Source of the DNA: Leptolinea sp.
Lineage (GTDB): Bacteria > Chloroflexota > Anaerolineae > Anaerolineales > Anaerolineaceae
Reading direction: 5' to 3'
DNA length: 7,743 bases
NCBI GenBank assembly: GCA_022837205.1
Contig: JALHEL010000074.1
Coordinates: 1-7,743, forward strand
The position numbers were made by a program, and so were the translations under genes. The notes under the pieces were generated by a model. That model was given only the letters and a program-made list of their open reading frames with translations, searched no databases and was not told the DNA's origin. Below, piece by piece: positions 1 through 6,738 of the stretch (positions within the stretch are counted from its first letter, which is position 1; each line of letters starts with the position of its first letter).

Positions 1-779
1 TCAACATTGATATGCACGTCCAGTACAAAAGTTGATCCGACATGTTCGGCAAACAGCTGGTGAACATTCGCCACTCCCGGTACCGAACGGATAATATCCA
101 AAAACTGCTGCCGGCGTTCTTCGGATGCACCGGCTCCGGTCAAAAAGCCCAAATTTTCCTGAAGGGCTTCAAAAGCGGCGCGAAAGATCCATACGGACAC
201 CAGGATACCCGCTATCGGGTCAGCCAATGGCGACCAAATGCTTGAAAGATAAATTCCGATAATGGCGGTAAATGATGTGATCGTATCCATCAGGTTATCG
301 GTTGCGGCTGTCTTCAATGTCGGGCTGGAAAGATCGATCGCAATCCGATGAATCAACCAATACATCACTCCTTTGATTACCGCCGAGAAAAACAGCACCA
401 AGATCGGTAATCCCAAATCAAAAGTCGTCGGGCCGCTTCGAATTTTATCGATTGATTCGGAAATAGCCTGATAGCCGGCCCATGCCATGGAAAAGCTGAT
501 CAACAATCCCACCAACGGTTCGAAACGCCGATGACCCTGTGGATGAGAGATATCGGCCGGACGAATGGCGATCATCATCCCGATCACCAATGTTACGGAG
601 TACAAGACGTCGGAAAGAGAGTTGTAAGCATCCGCTCGAAGTGCCGAGCTGCCGGATACATGGGCAACATAAAGTTTGGATAAAGCCAATATTAAATTAC
701 CCGCCAGCGTGATAATTAATGCTTGGTAGGTTTTCCTGTTGTTTTGTTCGGGATTCGAGGTATCCGAAAAGTATTTCAT
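1..779 (-). CDS. Cation diffusion facilitator (CDF) metal efflux transporter, MntE-like, 3' end outside window
   Basis: The reading frame opens at ATG 779-777 behind a good ribosome-binding site (AAAAAGGAC, 793-785) and stays open to base 1, giving 259 residues without the C-terminus. Six membrane segments are visible, near residues 19-38, 46-72, 88-105, 120-142, 156-177 and 186-205. They are followed by the start of the cytoplasmic regulatory domain from about residue 220 (SVPGVANVH, then LDVHINV). Family marks are AD..NSLSD in TM2, HPQGHRR at 79-85 in the TM2-TM3 loop, and ADPIAGILVS in TM6. CDF proteins export divalent metals by proton antiport as dimers. The metal-site positions are N53 and D57 (TM2) and D161 and D165 (TM5). 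This N-D-D-D set is known from Mn(II) exporters such as pneumococcal MntE, whereas zinc exporters usually carry His. The family is secure; Mn specificity is inferred. It lies 60 bases downstream of the peptidase gene and may share its transcript. Confidence 0.93.
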   Translation of the reverse strand, partial: MKYFSDTSNPEQNNRKTYQALIITLAGNLILALSKLYVAHVSGSSALRADAYNSLSDVLYSVTLVIGMMIAIRPADISHPQGHRRFEPLVGLLISFSMAWAGYQAISESIDKIRSGPTTFDLGLPILVLFFSAVIKGVMYWLIHRIAIDLSSPTLKTAATDNLMDTITSFTAIIGIYLSSIWSPLADPIAGILVSVWIFRAAFEALQENLGFLTGAGASEERRQQFLDIIRSVPGVANVHQLFAEHVGSTFVLDVHINV

Positions 780-799
780 ATAAAGTCCTTTTTATAGGT

Positions 800-829
800 C
801 TGCTTTTTCGGTCGCCCTTCACGAAGCAG
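800..829 (-). repeat. Small inverted repeat between the peptidase and CDF genes
   Basis: The 60-base gap 780-839 contains CTGCTT (800-805) and its complement AAGCAG (824-829), separated by 18 bases. It lies just upstream of the CDF ribosome-binding site. There is no T-run after it on the minus strand, so it does not look like a standard terminator. It could be an operator or mRNA hairpin for the CDF gene, or chance. No clear -35/-10 pair was found in this gap. Confidence 0.25.
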
Positions 830-839
830 TATTAAATTG

Positions 840-1658
840 TTACACCGCGAGATTACATAAGGTCCTTGCCGCCAAAAAGGCTGCCGGAATATCCGGCACT
901 GTGATGGTTACCGACCGACCGCCGGTACGTTCCGATCCCGTCAATCGGGAGGCTGTCTCAGCCATATAGGGTTGGGTGAATTCCACTTCCACTTCGTATG
1001 GAGCATTCATCTTCAGTGGTTGAGGTCCCCGTCCCTCTCGTTTCTTTTGTACAGCCAATTGGGCACATTCCAGAATGCGCTCATGAGTCTTTGCCGGAGA
1101 AAAGCATTTCCCCGAAAAATAACCGTTGGCTTCTTTGACAACGGCACAGTCTATATCCGGAACGAACCGCAAAGCTTCCGTAGCCAGACTCTGATCTCCA
1201 CTGACCATCAAAGCCGGTACATCGAACCAACCGGCAATCAATGCGTTCATCCCGAATTCACCGATCTTCTGTCCGTTGATTTTCCAATTAAGGATTTGAG
1301 TGGACCAAGTATGCGCCAGGATGGCATTCGCCGTCCCTGCCATGGCGTGATATCCGATAAAAAACACTCCGCCGAATGCGGAATCGATTCCGTTCATCAT
1401 GCTCCACGGGGAGGTAGTCCCGCAATTCAATTGGGCACGAGAATCAAGTTCTTCTATCAACAGATTCTGTCCTTGGGAATGACCGTCCGCAATCTGCACT
1501 TCCTCGACACCGCCGGCAAAAGCGCCTTCAACAGCCGCATTGACATCCATCGTCATTTGTTTACGGAAACGCTGATATTCCGGATGAGTCGGATCGCAAT
1601 GCTCCCAGCGTGTCACACCGGTAATTCCTTCCATATCACAAGCAATCAATATTTTCAT
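840..1658 (-). CDS. dppA: M55-family D-aminopeptidase (DppA-like)
   Basis: This complete 272-residue protein matches the roughly 274 residues of Bacillus subtilis DppA, a zinc-dependent, self-compartmentalising decameric enzyme that cleaves D-Ala-containing dipeptides. The N-terminus carries the family's metal-binding start CDMEG, with D8 and E10. Further probable ligands are H60 (in ADGH), H104 (in GYHAM) and E134 (in GEFGMNA); H116 (in AHTWS) is a likely active-site histidine. These positions agree with the known DppA zinc ligands within one residue, so the enzyme should be active. No signal peptide is visible, so it is cytoplasmic. ATG 1658 is chosen because AAAAGGG (1676-1670) lies upstream and the metal motif sits at its usual distance. 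No dppBCDE-type dipeptide permease is in the window. Its leader contains a terminator-like hairpin. The likely role is recycling or use of D-amino-acid peptides, possibly from peptidoglycan. Confidence 0.93.
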   Translation of the reverse strand: MKILIACDMEGITGVTRWEHCDPTHPEYQRFRKQMTMDVNAAVEGAFAGGVEEVQIADGHSQGQNLLIEELDSRAQLNCGTTSPWSMMNGIDSAFGGVFFIGYHAMAGTANAILAHTWSTQILNWKINGQKIGEFGMNALIAGWFDVPALMVSGDQSLATEALRFVPDIDCAVVKEANGYFSGKCFSPAKTHERILECAQLAVQKKREGRGPQPLKMNAPYEVEVEFTQPYMAETASRLTGSERTGGRSVTITVPDIPAAFLAARTLCNLAV

Positions 1659-1690
1659 TCGTTCATCATCCCTTTTTTGTTGACAGATAT

Positions 1691-1729
1691 AAAAAAAATC
1701 CCCGGAGAGAAATAGTAATGCCGGAAATT
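1691..1729 (-). terminator. Hairpin plus T8 in the dppA leader: terminator or attenuator
   Basis: On the minus strand, AATTTCCGG (1729-1721) can pair with CCGGGGATT (1705-1697). The stem has nine pairs including two G-U, the loop is 15 bases, and eight T follow directly (1698-1691). This has the form of an intrinsic terminator. It ends only about 33 bases before the dppA start codon. It may be a second terminator for the pump operon or an attenuator in the dppA leader. The stem is modest and the loop large, so efficiency is uncertain. Confidence 0.5.
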
Positions 1730-1735
1730 CATTTC

Positions 1736-1744
1736 ATTTTACCA
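1736..1744 (-). promoter_or_regulatory. Possible extended -10 promoter for dppA
   Basis: TGGTAAAAT (1744-1736) fits the extended -10 form TGn-TATAAT with five of six matches in the hexamer. No good -35 box is present at the usual distance. The near-palindrome TTGTGACAA (1761-1753) lies just upstream and could be an operator. Transcription would start near 1729, so the mRNA would begin with the terminator-like hairpin. This is a weak call from sequence alone. Confidence 0.3.
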
Positions 1745-1760
1745 CTTATCTGTTGTCACA

Positions 1761-1801
1761 AAATGACCGGAGCCGGAGTGACGCTCCGACCCCAGTCATT
1801 T
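1761..1801 (-). terminator. Long hairpin ending the pump operon
   Basis: It begins 43 bases after the stop codon of the last adaptor gene. Minus-strand RNA forms a continuous 18-pair stem with a 5-base loop (1779-1783). The outer seven pairs are AAATGAC/GTCATTT, the middle six include three G-U pairs, and the inner five are CGGAG/CTCCG. In plus-strand RNA the three G-U pairs become C-A mismatches, so the structure fits minus-strand transcripts. Only four T follow, so termination may be incomplete or the hairpin may instead protect the mRNA 3' end. Confidence 0.65.
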
Positions 1802-1844
1802 CATCAACTATCGTCGTATTTAAGAAATCCCGATATGATCCGAA

Positions 1845-3350
1845 TTACATTCTACCGCCAAAACCCATCGGGAACATCCGATTATCGTTCGTATCGGTCG
1901 AATCGACATTCACATCCGCCTCAATCTTATCACCGGCTTTCAGGTTATCCGATAATACTTGCACTTTGGTTCCGGAAACCAAGCCGGTTTCGATGGGAAC
2001 CCATTCAAAAGATCCATCCATCTTTTTTAGATTTACAGACGGCTGACCGTTCTTTAACAGTACGGAAGACAATGGGACATAAAGCGTTTCGGGGATATTC
2101 GCAATGGTCATCGATAAATCGGCGGTCATTCCGGACTTCACGAGTTCGTCCGCATCATCAATTTTCAGCGTCACATTAAAAGTGACCGATCGACCGGAAG
2201 ATACACCCGTATCGGCAACCGTCGTCACCGTCCCATGATAAGTCTTATCGGGAATTCCAATAAATTGAATCTCCGCCGCCTGCCCCGGTTGGATGGAATT
2301 TACATCCAGTTCATTGACTGTCGTATCAATATAAAAAGTGGACAAATCTTCAATTCGGATTGCGGTTGTTTTGGTTGCGGAAGCTGCGGCCGTTTCCGAA
2401 ATGACATCATTCACCTTAGTTTCCAATTGTGTTACCACCCCGCTGAACGGTGCGATCAGTTTGGAAGAATTGAGTTTCTGCTGTGCCGCATCGATTTTTG
2501 CCTGAGCCGCATTGATTTCGGCTTCGGTCGGGCCTTTGGTCACTTTATCATATTGGTATTGTTTTTCTTCGAGAGTCGCTTTGGCAAGCTGCAACGCAGC
2601 TTCCCGAATCAGCCGCTCCATCTCATTTCCTTCTCCCAAATAGCGACGATATTCCGCCAGCGCATTATCGCGGACACTGCGATAGCCGCCGACATCGCCC
2701 AATCTTTTAATACGAGTGGCATCATCTATCGGATAATCGCGAGTGACTTCAAATTTTGCCAATGCGGATTCATAATCATTTTGAGCTTTCAAATAGGTTT
2801 CGTATGCCAATTGAACGGCATCCGTCCATGCGCGGGAAGGATCCAGGCTGTCATACGCTTTCTGAGCATCATCCAATTCCTGTTGTGCTTTTACCAATTC
2901 GGTTACGGCCGAGGTGGTCGCTTCCGCATTATTGGTTAATTTTTCCATATCATCCTTGGCGTCATCCAACTCAACCTGAGCGTTCTGCATTTGAATCGAA
3001 AGCGTTTTTGGGTCAAGCTCCGCCAATGTATCACCCTGTTTTACCGAATCACCGACGGATACATTGACCGCTGCGACGGTTCCGCTCGTTTTCCAGGCAA
3101 GATCTACGGATTGATTGGAACGTACCGTTCCGCTGATATCCTCGATGACCAATTTCATCGGACCGGATTCAACCGAAGAAACACTGGGTTGACCGGCGGC
3201 GATCCGAGCCGCTACTGCAGCCTGGCTGGCTTTTTGACCCACATAAAAAATGTAAAGAAATACACCCAGAGCAATGACGACAAGTGTCAGAATAAGAATG
3301 ATCCAGGTATTTTTTCGACTTTTTGTTTGAACCGTTATTTTATGATCCAT
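1845..3350 (-). CDS. Membrane-anchored efflux adaptor (HlyD/MacA-type), third adaptor of the operon
   Basis: This 501-residue protein has a short basic N-terminus and one membrane anchor (about 16-37), leaving the rest outside the membrane. Next come the first half of a lipoyl-like domain (82-113, with WKTSGTVAAVNVSVGD), a long helical hairpin (about 118-295) with the HlyD-type KGPTEAEI motif, and the second lipoyl half starting at KLIAPFSG (297-304). A beta-barrel and membrane-proximal domain follow, and the protein ends in a short Met/Gly-rich tail (MGFGGRM). Such adaptors link an inner-membrane transporter to an outer channel, or in monoderms assist substrate export by the permease. It starts three bases after the previous stop, behind a weak GGA site (3359-3357), which suggests translational coupling. 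Sequence similarity to the upstream adaptor suggests an old duplication. The adaptor family is clear; the cargo is unknown. Confidence 0.92.
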   Translation of the reverse strand: MDHKITVQTKSRKNTWIILILTLVVIALGVFLYIFYVGQKASQAAVAARIAAGQPSVSSVESGPMKLVIEDISGTVRSNQSVDLAWKTSGTVAAVNVSVGDSVKQGDTLAELDPKTLSIQMQNAQVELDDAKDDMEKLTNNAEATTSAVTELVKAQQELDDAQKAYDSLDPSRAWTDAVQLAYETYLKAQNDYESALAKFEVTRDYPIDDATRIKRLGDVGGYRSVRDNALAEYRRYLGEGNEMERLIREAALQLAKATLEEKQYQYDKVTKGPTEAEINAAQAKIDAAQQKLNSSKLIAPFSGVVTQLETKVNDVISETAAASATKTTAIRIEDLSTFYIDTTVNELDVNSIQPGQAAEIQFIGIPDKTYHGTVTTVADTGVSSGRSVTFNVTLKIDDADELVKSGMTADLSMTIANIPETLYVPLSSVLLKNGQPSVNLKKMDGSFEWVPIETGLVSGTKVQVLSDNLKAGDKIEADVNVDSTDTNDNRMFPMGFGGRM

Positions 3351-3353
3351 TTT

Positions 3354-5051
3354 TCATCCGTTATTTTCTGTTTTGTTCATATTTGGTGGATACGGTGTCC
3401 CGGAAAAAGCCGGCCGAGTACCTGCCGGGCGGCCAGGGTTCATACCGGTTTTCTGCGGTTGAAAAGTTCCGATCGGAGCCCCAGGCGTACCCGACCCCAC
3501 CGGCTGAAAAGTTCCGATCGGTGCCAAAGAGGTACCTTCCGACGACTCCGCAGATAGCGGAGTCGTTTTCGTTTCCGTCAGCGAATTCAAATAATTCTGT
3601 AAATCCGTTTCCGAAACAACAACCTGATCCCCTTCTTTGAGCTCATCCGAATTAACTTCAATCAGGTTACCGGATGTAACACCGGTTGTGACCTCAATTT
3701 TTTGGGTCTCGGCTCCATTTATTTTCAGGACATAAGAACGCCCGTTCTCCTGATTGATCGCACTTAAAGGAACCTGCAGAACATCCTCTTTCGTTCCGAG
3801 GAAAATATTCACTTCCGCAGTCATACCCGCTTTGATTTGCGGATCCTGTTGATCAAATTTAATCAGCGTTTTAAACACGGTATTGGTAGTCGATGAAGTT
3901 CCGGCACCGGCAACCTGTTTAACAATTCCCGAGAATGTGGTATTTGGAATCGCGTCCAAAGTAATTTGCACCTTCTGTCCCGCATAAATGTCCTTGACAT
4001 CCACTTCCGAAGTATTCAACGAAATGTAATACTCACTCATATCATCCAGCTGAAAAGCCGAGGTACCGGAAGTGACATACAAACCCGGCTCCGCATAAAC
4101 GGCTGTAACGGTTCCGCTAAAGGGCGCAATCGTATATCGTTGCTTAAAACTGGATTCCGCCGAATGAACCGTCACATTGGCCTCATGCAGATCTTCGTCT
4201 CTCGGAAGTGTCTGATAAGAACTGTAAGTATCCAACGCATCCTGAAAAGCTTTTTGAGCGCTCAACACCTCACCTTGGGCGGATGCCAACTCAACATTAT
4301 CGGGCGTCCCGCTCAGGTATTTCCAATCCTCATAGGTTGAAATCAAATTGTCATAAGCGGTTTTATATGCTTGATAGTAAGTGGTTCTGGCCGCGTCATC
4401 CCATCCTTTATAGTTTGCCAGCACCACCCGATAATCTTCCTTTGCATAGTTATAGTTTTCCAAAGCCAACTGGTACGCATCATAAGCCATTTCGACATCC
4501 AGTTGCGATCCTCGCGGATAATATAACGCCTCCTGCGCTTGCTTTGTGGCTTGGTAAGTGATTTCCGCAGCCGTAAGCGTGGACAAGGCTTCGCTTTTTG
4601 CCGTTGTCGATTCCATTACATTTGTCAGATTATCCTGAGCATCTATCAGATTTTTTTCAGCGATCAGCACAGAGGAATTCAACGAATCCTCAGATAATTC
4701 AGCCAAGATATCATCTTGTTTCACCTGATCGCCGATCTTAACATTCACATTCTGTACCACACCGGTCGTCTTCCACAAAATAACCGCGGATTGAGCATAA
4801 GTCACGTTTCCCACCAGCGTAACGGCGGCGCTGATGTCCCCGCGGGTTACCGGTATTCCTTCCAATCCCGCCTGAGTTGCCGTCGATCCGATACCGACCT
4901 TCTGCGAAACGGCTGAGCATCCTATAACGGCAAACAGACAGAGCACCAGTGCCAAATTCCGCAGCATTTTTTTCGGTTGTAAGCCACCGGATGATTTCAG
5001 TCCGGTAAGCAGAGCCATTTTTCTCCCAACCATGTTTTTCACCGTCATCAT
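3354..5051 (-). CDS. Probable lipoprotein efflux adaptor (HlyD/MacA-type), second adaptor of the operon
   Basis: The frame gives 565 residues from ATG 5051, which overlaps the permease stop as ATGA. A lipoprotein signal is visible: basic KK, a hydrophobic run, and lipobox VIGC with Cys45. The first lipoyl half is at 88-121 (LWKTTGVVQNVNVKIGD) and a Tyr-rich helical hairpin spans about 125-303. The second lipoyl half starts at IAPFSG (308-313), followed by beta-barrel and membrane-proximal domains. From about 490 the protein is a Pro/Thr/Gly-rich, probably disordered tail in which APIGTFQP occurs twice (510-517, 525-532). The start is uncertain. M12 (ATG 5018) has GGGAG five bases upstream. 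M29 (ATG 4967) would give the most normal lipoprotein signal length but has only a weak site. Anchoring by lipid rather than a membrane helix distinguishes it from the next adaptor. The function inferred is a partner of the ABC permease. Confidence 0.9.
   Translation of the reverse strand: MMTVKNMVGRKMALLTGLKSSGGLQPKKMLRNLALVLCLFAVIGCSAVSQKVGIGSTATQAGLEGIPVTRGDISAAVTLVGNVTYAQSAVILWKTTGVVQNVNVKIGDQVKQDDILAELSEDSLNSSVLIAEKNLIDAQDNLTNVMESTTAKSEALSTLTAAEITYQATKQAQEALYYPRGSQLDVEMAYDAYQLALENYNYAKEDYRVVLANYKGWDDAARTTYYQAYKTAYDNLISTYEDWKYLSGTPDNVELASAQGEVLSAQKAFQDALDTYSSYQTLPRDEDLHEANVTVHSAESSFKQRYTIAPFSGTVTAVYAEPGLYVTSGTSAFQLDDMSEYYISLNTSEVDVKDIYAGQKVQITLDAIPNTTFSGIVKQVAGAGTSSTTNTVFKTLIKFDQQDPQIKAGMTAEVNIFLGTKEDVLQVPLSAINQENGRSYVLKINGAETQKIEVTTGVTSGNLIEVNSDELKEGDQVVVSETDLQNYLNSLTETKTTPLSAESSEGTSLAPIGTFQPVGSGTPGAPIGTFQPQKTGMNPGRPAGTRPAFSGTPYPPNMNKTENNG
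3457..3525 (-). repeat. Two-copy 24-base direct repeat, 45-base period, in the adaptor tail
   Basis: Positions 3457-3480 and 3502-3525 are 24-base copies differing at two bases. They are exactly 45 bases (15 codons) apart, so the frame is kept. Both encode APIGTFQP in the Pro/Gly-rich C-terminal tail of the lipoprotein adaptor. The pattern fits a recent in-frame tandem duplication of a 15-residue unit, whose second copy continues into diverged sequence. Confidence 0.85.
3542..3566. repeat. Perfect 10-bp inverted repeat inside the adaptor gene
   Basis: ACGACTCCGC (3542-3551) and GCGGAGTCGT (3557-3566) are exact complements around the 5-base loop AGATA. On the plus strand it is followed by TTTTCGTTT, terminator-like but antisense to the gene. 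It lies in the region encoding the linker to the disordered tail, where the protein sequence is weakly constrained. Confidence 0.7.
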
Positions 5052-6271
5052 TCCGTTCGTAACGCAATCACCGGTTCCAGTTTTGCGGCTCGATTCGCCG
5101 GATAAATTCCGAAAAACAGTCCGGTCAGGATCGAGAACAGACAGGTTCCGATAATAATCAAGGGGTTGATTTCGGGTGTCATCGGAGATCCGGCATTTGC
5201 CGCAATCGCCGCAACGGCATATGCCAATACATAACCGAAAATGATCCCGAATATTCCGCCGATCAAACTCAGTACGGAAGATTCAACCAAAAATTGAAGT
5301 TGAATATCCCGATTTTTCGCACCCAATGCTTTTCGCAAGCCGATTTCTTTCGTCCGCTCCGTAACGGTAACCAACATAATGTTCATAATACCGATTCCAC
5401 CTACCAACAACGAAATTCCGGCGACACTTCCGAGGAAAATCACAAAGGAATTCATGACGGAATTCATGGTATCGACGATTTCCTGCATATTAAAGATCGA
5501 GAAATCATCCGGTTCGCCGGAAAGGATATCATGCCGATCCCGCATCAGTGCGGTCACGGCAGCTTCGGCGGCTTCTGCACTGTACGCCGGATCGATTTTC
5601 ATAGCAATCTGATCCAAGGCATGTTTCTGCCGGGTTATCAGGCGATTCTGAGCGGTTGTCAACGGAACGTAAACCCCGCGATCCGAACTGATCATACTCG
5701 CGTCCCCTTTCGATTTCAGAACGCCGACCACTTCATAGGGTTGGCCGCCGATTCGGACAGTATTTCCGACCGCCTCTTCATAGGTTTCAAACATCAGATC
5801 CCGGGTATCGGAACCGATAACAGTCACCATGGCATTATTATCCAAATCAGCCTGAGTGATAAATCTGCCTTCGGCTAAACTGTAGTTTTCGATCGTCAAG
5901 TAAGTCGGGAAAACGCCAGTAACGGTCAAGGTACTGGATTGTTTCCCCGCTCGGGAAACCGTCAATTGAGCGGAAGAAGTCGGAGAGATGTTGTCAATGC
6001 AGTCTAACGCAGCGATTGCGTTTGCGTCTTCGTTCGTAAGCGTTCCCGGATTTCGAACGGTTTGGGTAAAATTTCCCGGAGAAATATAAAGCGTATCCGC
6101 TCCCAAGGCGCTCATTTGGTCGGTAATGGATTTCTTCGCGCCCAATCCCACTGACATCATCGCGATAACGGCACCGACACCGATAAAAATGCCCAACATA
6201 GTCAGTAACGAGCGAACTTTATTGGAAAGCAGGTTAGTGATTGCCTCATGGATCAGTGTTCCCAGATTCAT
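5048..6271 (-). CDS. ABC transporter permease, MacB/FtsX-type (YknZ-like)
   Basis: This 407-residue permease has the four-helix layout of the MacB/FtsX superfamily. A short amphipathic start (HEAITNLLSNKVRS) leads into TM1 (about 22-43). An extracytoplasmic MacB core domain follows (about 45-270), then TM2 (276-301), TM3 (332-357) and TM4 (370-391). The cytoplasmic loop ERTKEIGLRKALGA (305-318) is the conserved segment that contacts the ATPase, and the YPA.RAA.L.P..ALR ending is typical. These proteins do not form a classic channel; they transmit ATP-driven movement to the external domain to expel substrate (mechanotransmission). Escherichia coli MacB fuses ATPase and permease, while here they are separate genes, as in YknY/YknZ of Bacillus. 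The start overlaps the ATPase stop by four bases (ATGA), with GGGAAAGGGTGG upstream. The family and role as transporter core are secure; the substrate is not known. Confidence 0.95.
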   Translation of the reverse strand: MNLGTLIHEAITNLLSNKVRSLLTMLGIFIGVGAVIAMMSVGLGAKKSITDQMSALGADTLYISPGNFTQTVRNPGTLTNEDANAIAALDCIDNISPTSSAQLTVSRAGKQSSTLTVTGVFPTYLTIENYSLAEGRFITQADLDNNAMVTVIGSDTRDLMFETYEEAVGNTVRIGGQPYEVVGVLKSKGDASMISSDRGVYVPLTTAQNRLITRQKHALDQIAMKIDPAYSAEAAEAAVTALMRDRHDILSGEPDDFSIFNMQEIVDTMNSVMNSFVIFLGSVAGISLLVGGIGIMNIMLVTVTERTKEIGLRKALGAKNRDIQLQFLVESSVLSLIGGIFGIIFGYVLAYAVAAIAANAGSPMTPEINPLIIIGTCLFSILTGLFFGIYPANRAAKLEPVIALRTE

Positions 6272-6738
6272 CTCGCGCCACCCTTTCCCGCTTTAGGTTG
6301 TTTCTTCACGGATGAAGATTGTGCCGCTCGGATCGCATCTTCGTCAATTTGTTTCCCGAACGCATTCGCCAAAGCATCTGCAGCTCCGTTTGTTTCTCCT
6401 GCTTTATGATCCCCATGATCACCGTCGCCGTCGGAATGGTCACCGCCGTTTGGAGAAGATTTCCCGTTCCCGAAAGCTCTGATTAATGCTTCGGTAGCGG
6501 TTATATGACCGGCATTTTTCGGCGGATCATCATCCGAAGACGGGTCATCCGCCTTGTTGTCATTCGTATTCTTATTTTCAATCGGGTCGTTTTTATCCGT
6601 ATTTTCGGATTGATGTTTTTCTCCGTTGCCGTTCGATCCGTTTTTCCCGTTTGTCTGTTTATCGTTTGCATCATTTTTCTTTTCGGAGGATTTTCCCTTA
6701 ATATCCGGAATATCTTCTCCATCCGGTTTCACCCAGCT
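6268..6738 (-). other. Low-complexity tail-coding region of the ATPase gene
   Basis: It encodes residues 237-392 of the ATPase. It is dominated by Asn, Asp, Lys, Gly and Ser, with little hydrophobic content except two short Ala/Leu/Phe motifs and a basic end (KKQPKAGKGGAR). It stays in frame to the stop overlapping the permease start, so it is not obviously a frameshift artefact. No known domain is recognised. Confidence 0.85.

Noticed and set aside
42..245. Short plus-strand frame at the window start
   Set aside because: The minus-strand frame here encodes a clear CDF transporter, including TM6 and the start of the cytoplasmic domain.
780..839. Possible Mn-responsive yybP-ykoY riboswitch ahead of the CDF gene
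   Set aside because: The gap is only 60 bases, too short for that riboswitch, and only a 6-bp inverted repeat is visible.
972..1715. Plus-strand open frame of 247 codons opposite dppA
   Set aside because: It mirrors a gene with intact catalytic motifs on the other strand, resembles no known family and has no convincing ribosome-binding site. It is a shadow frame.
1720..1763. Possible CodY-type operator before dppA
   Set aside because: Only partial resemblance to AATTTTCWGAAAATT was found (AATTTCCGG), and it is better explained as a hairpin arm.
2235..2939. Plus-strand open frame of 234 codons opposite the third adaptor
   Set aside because: It is Cys/Phe/Ile-rich with no recognisable domain and lies entirely within a well-supported adaptor gene on the minus strand.
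6268..6738. Frameshift or fused second gene as the source of the ATPase tail
   Set aside because: The frame is open without interruption, ends in an ATGA overlap with the permease, and no separate start or domain is visible in the tail.
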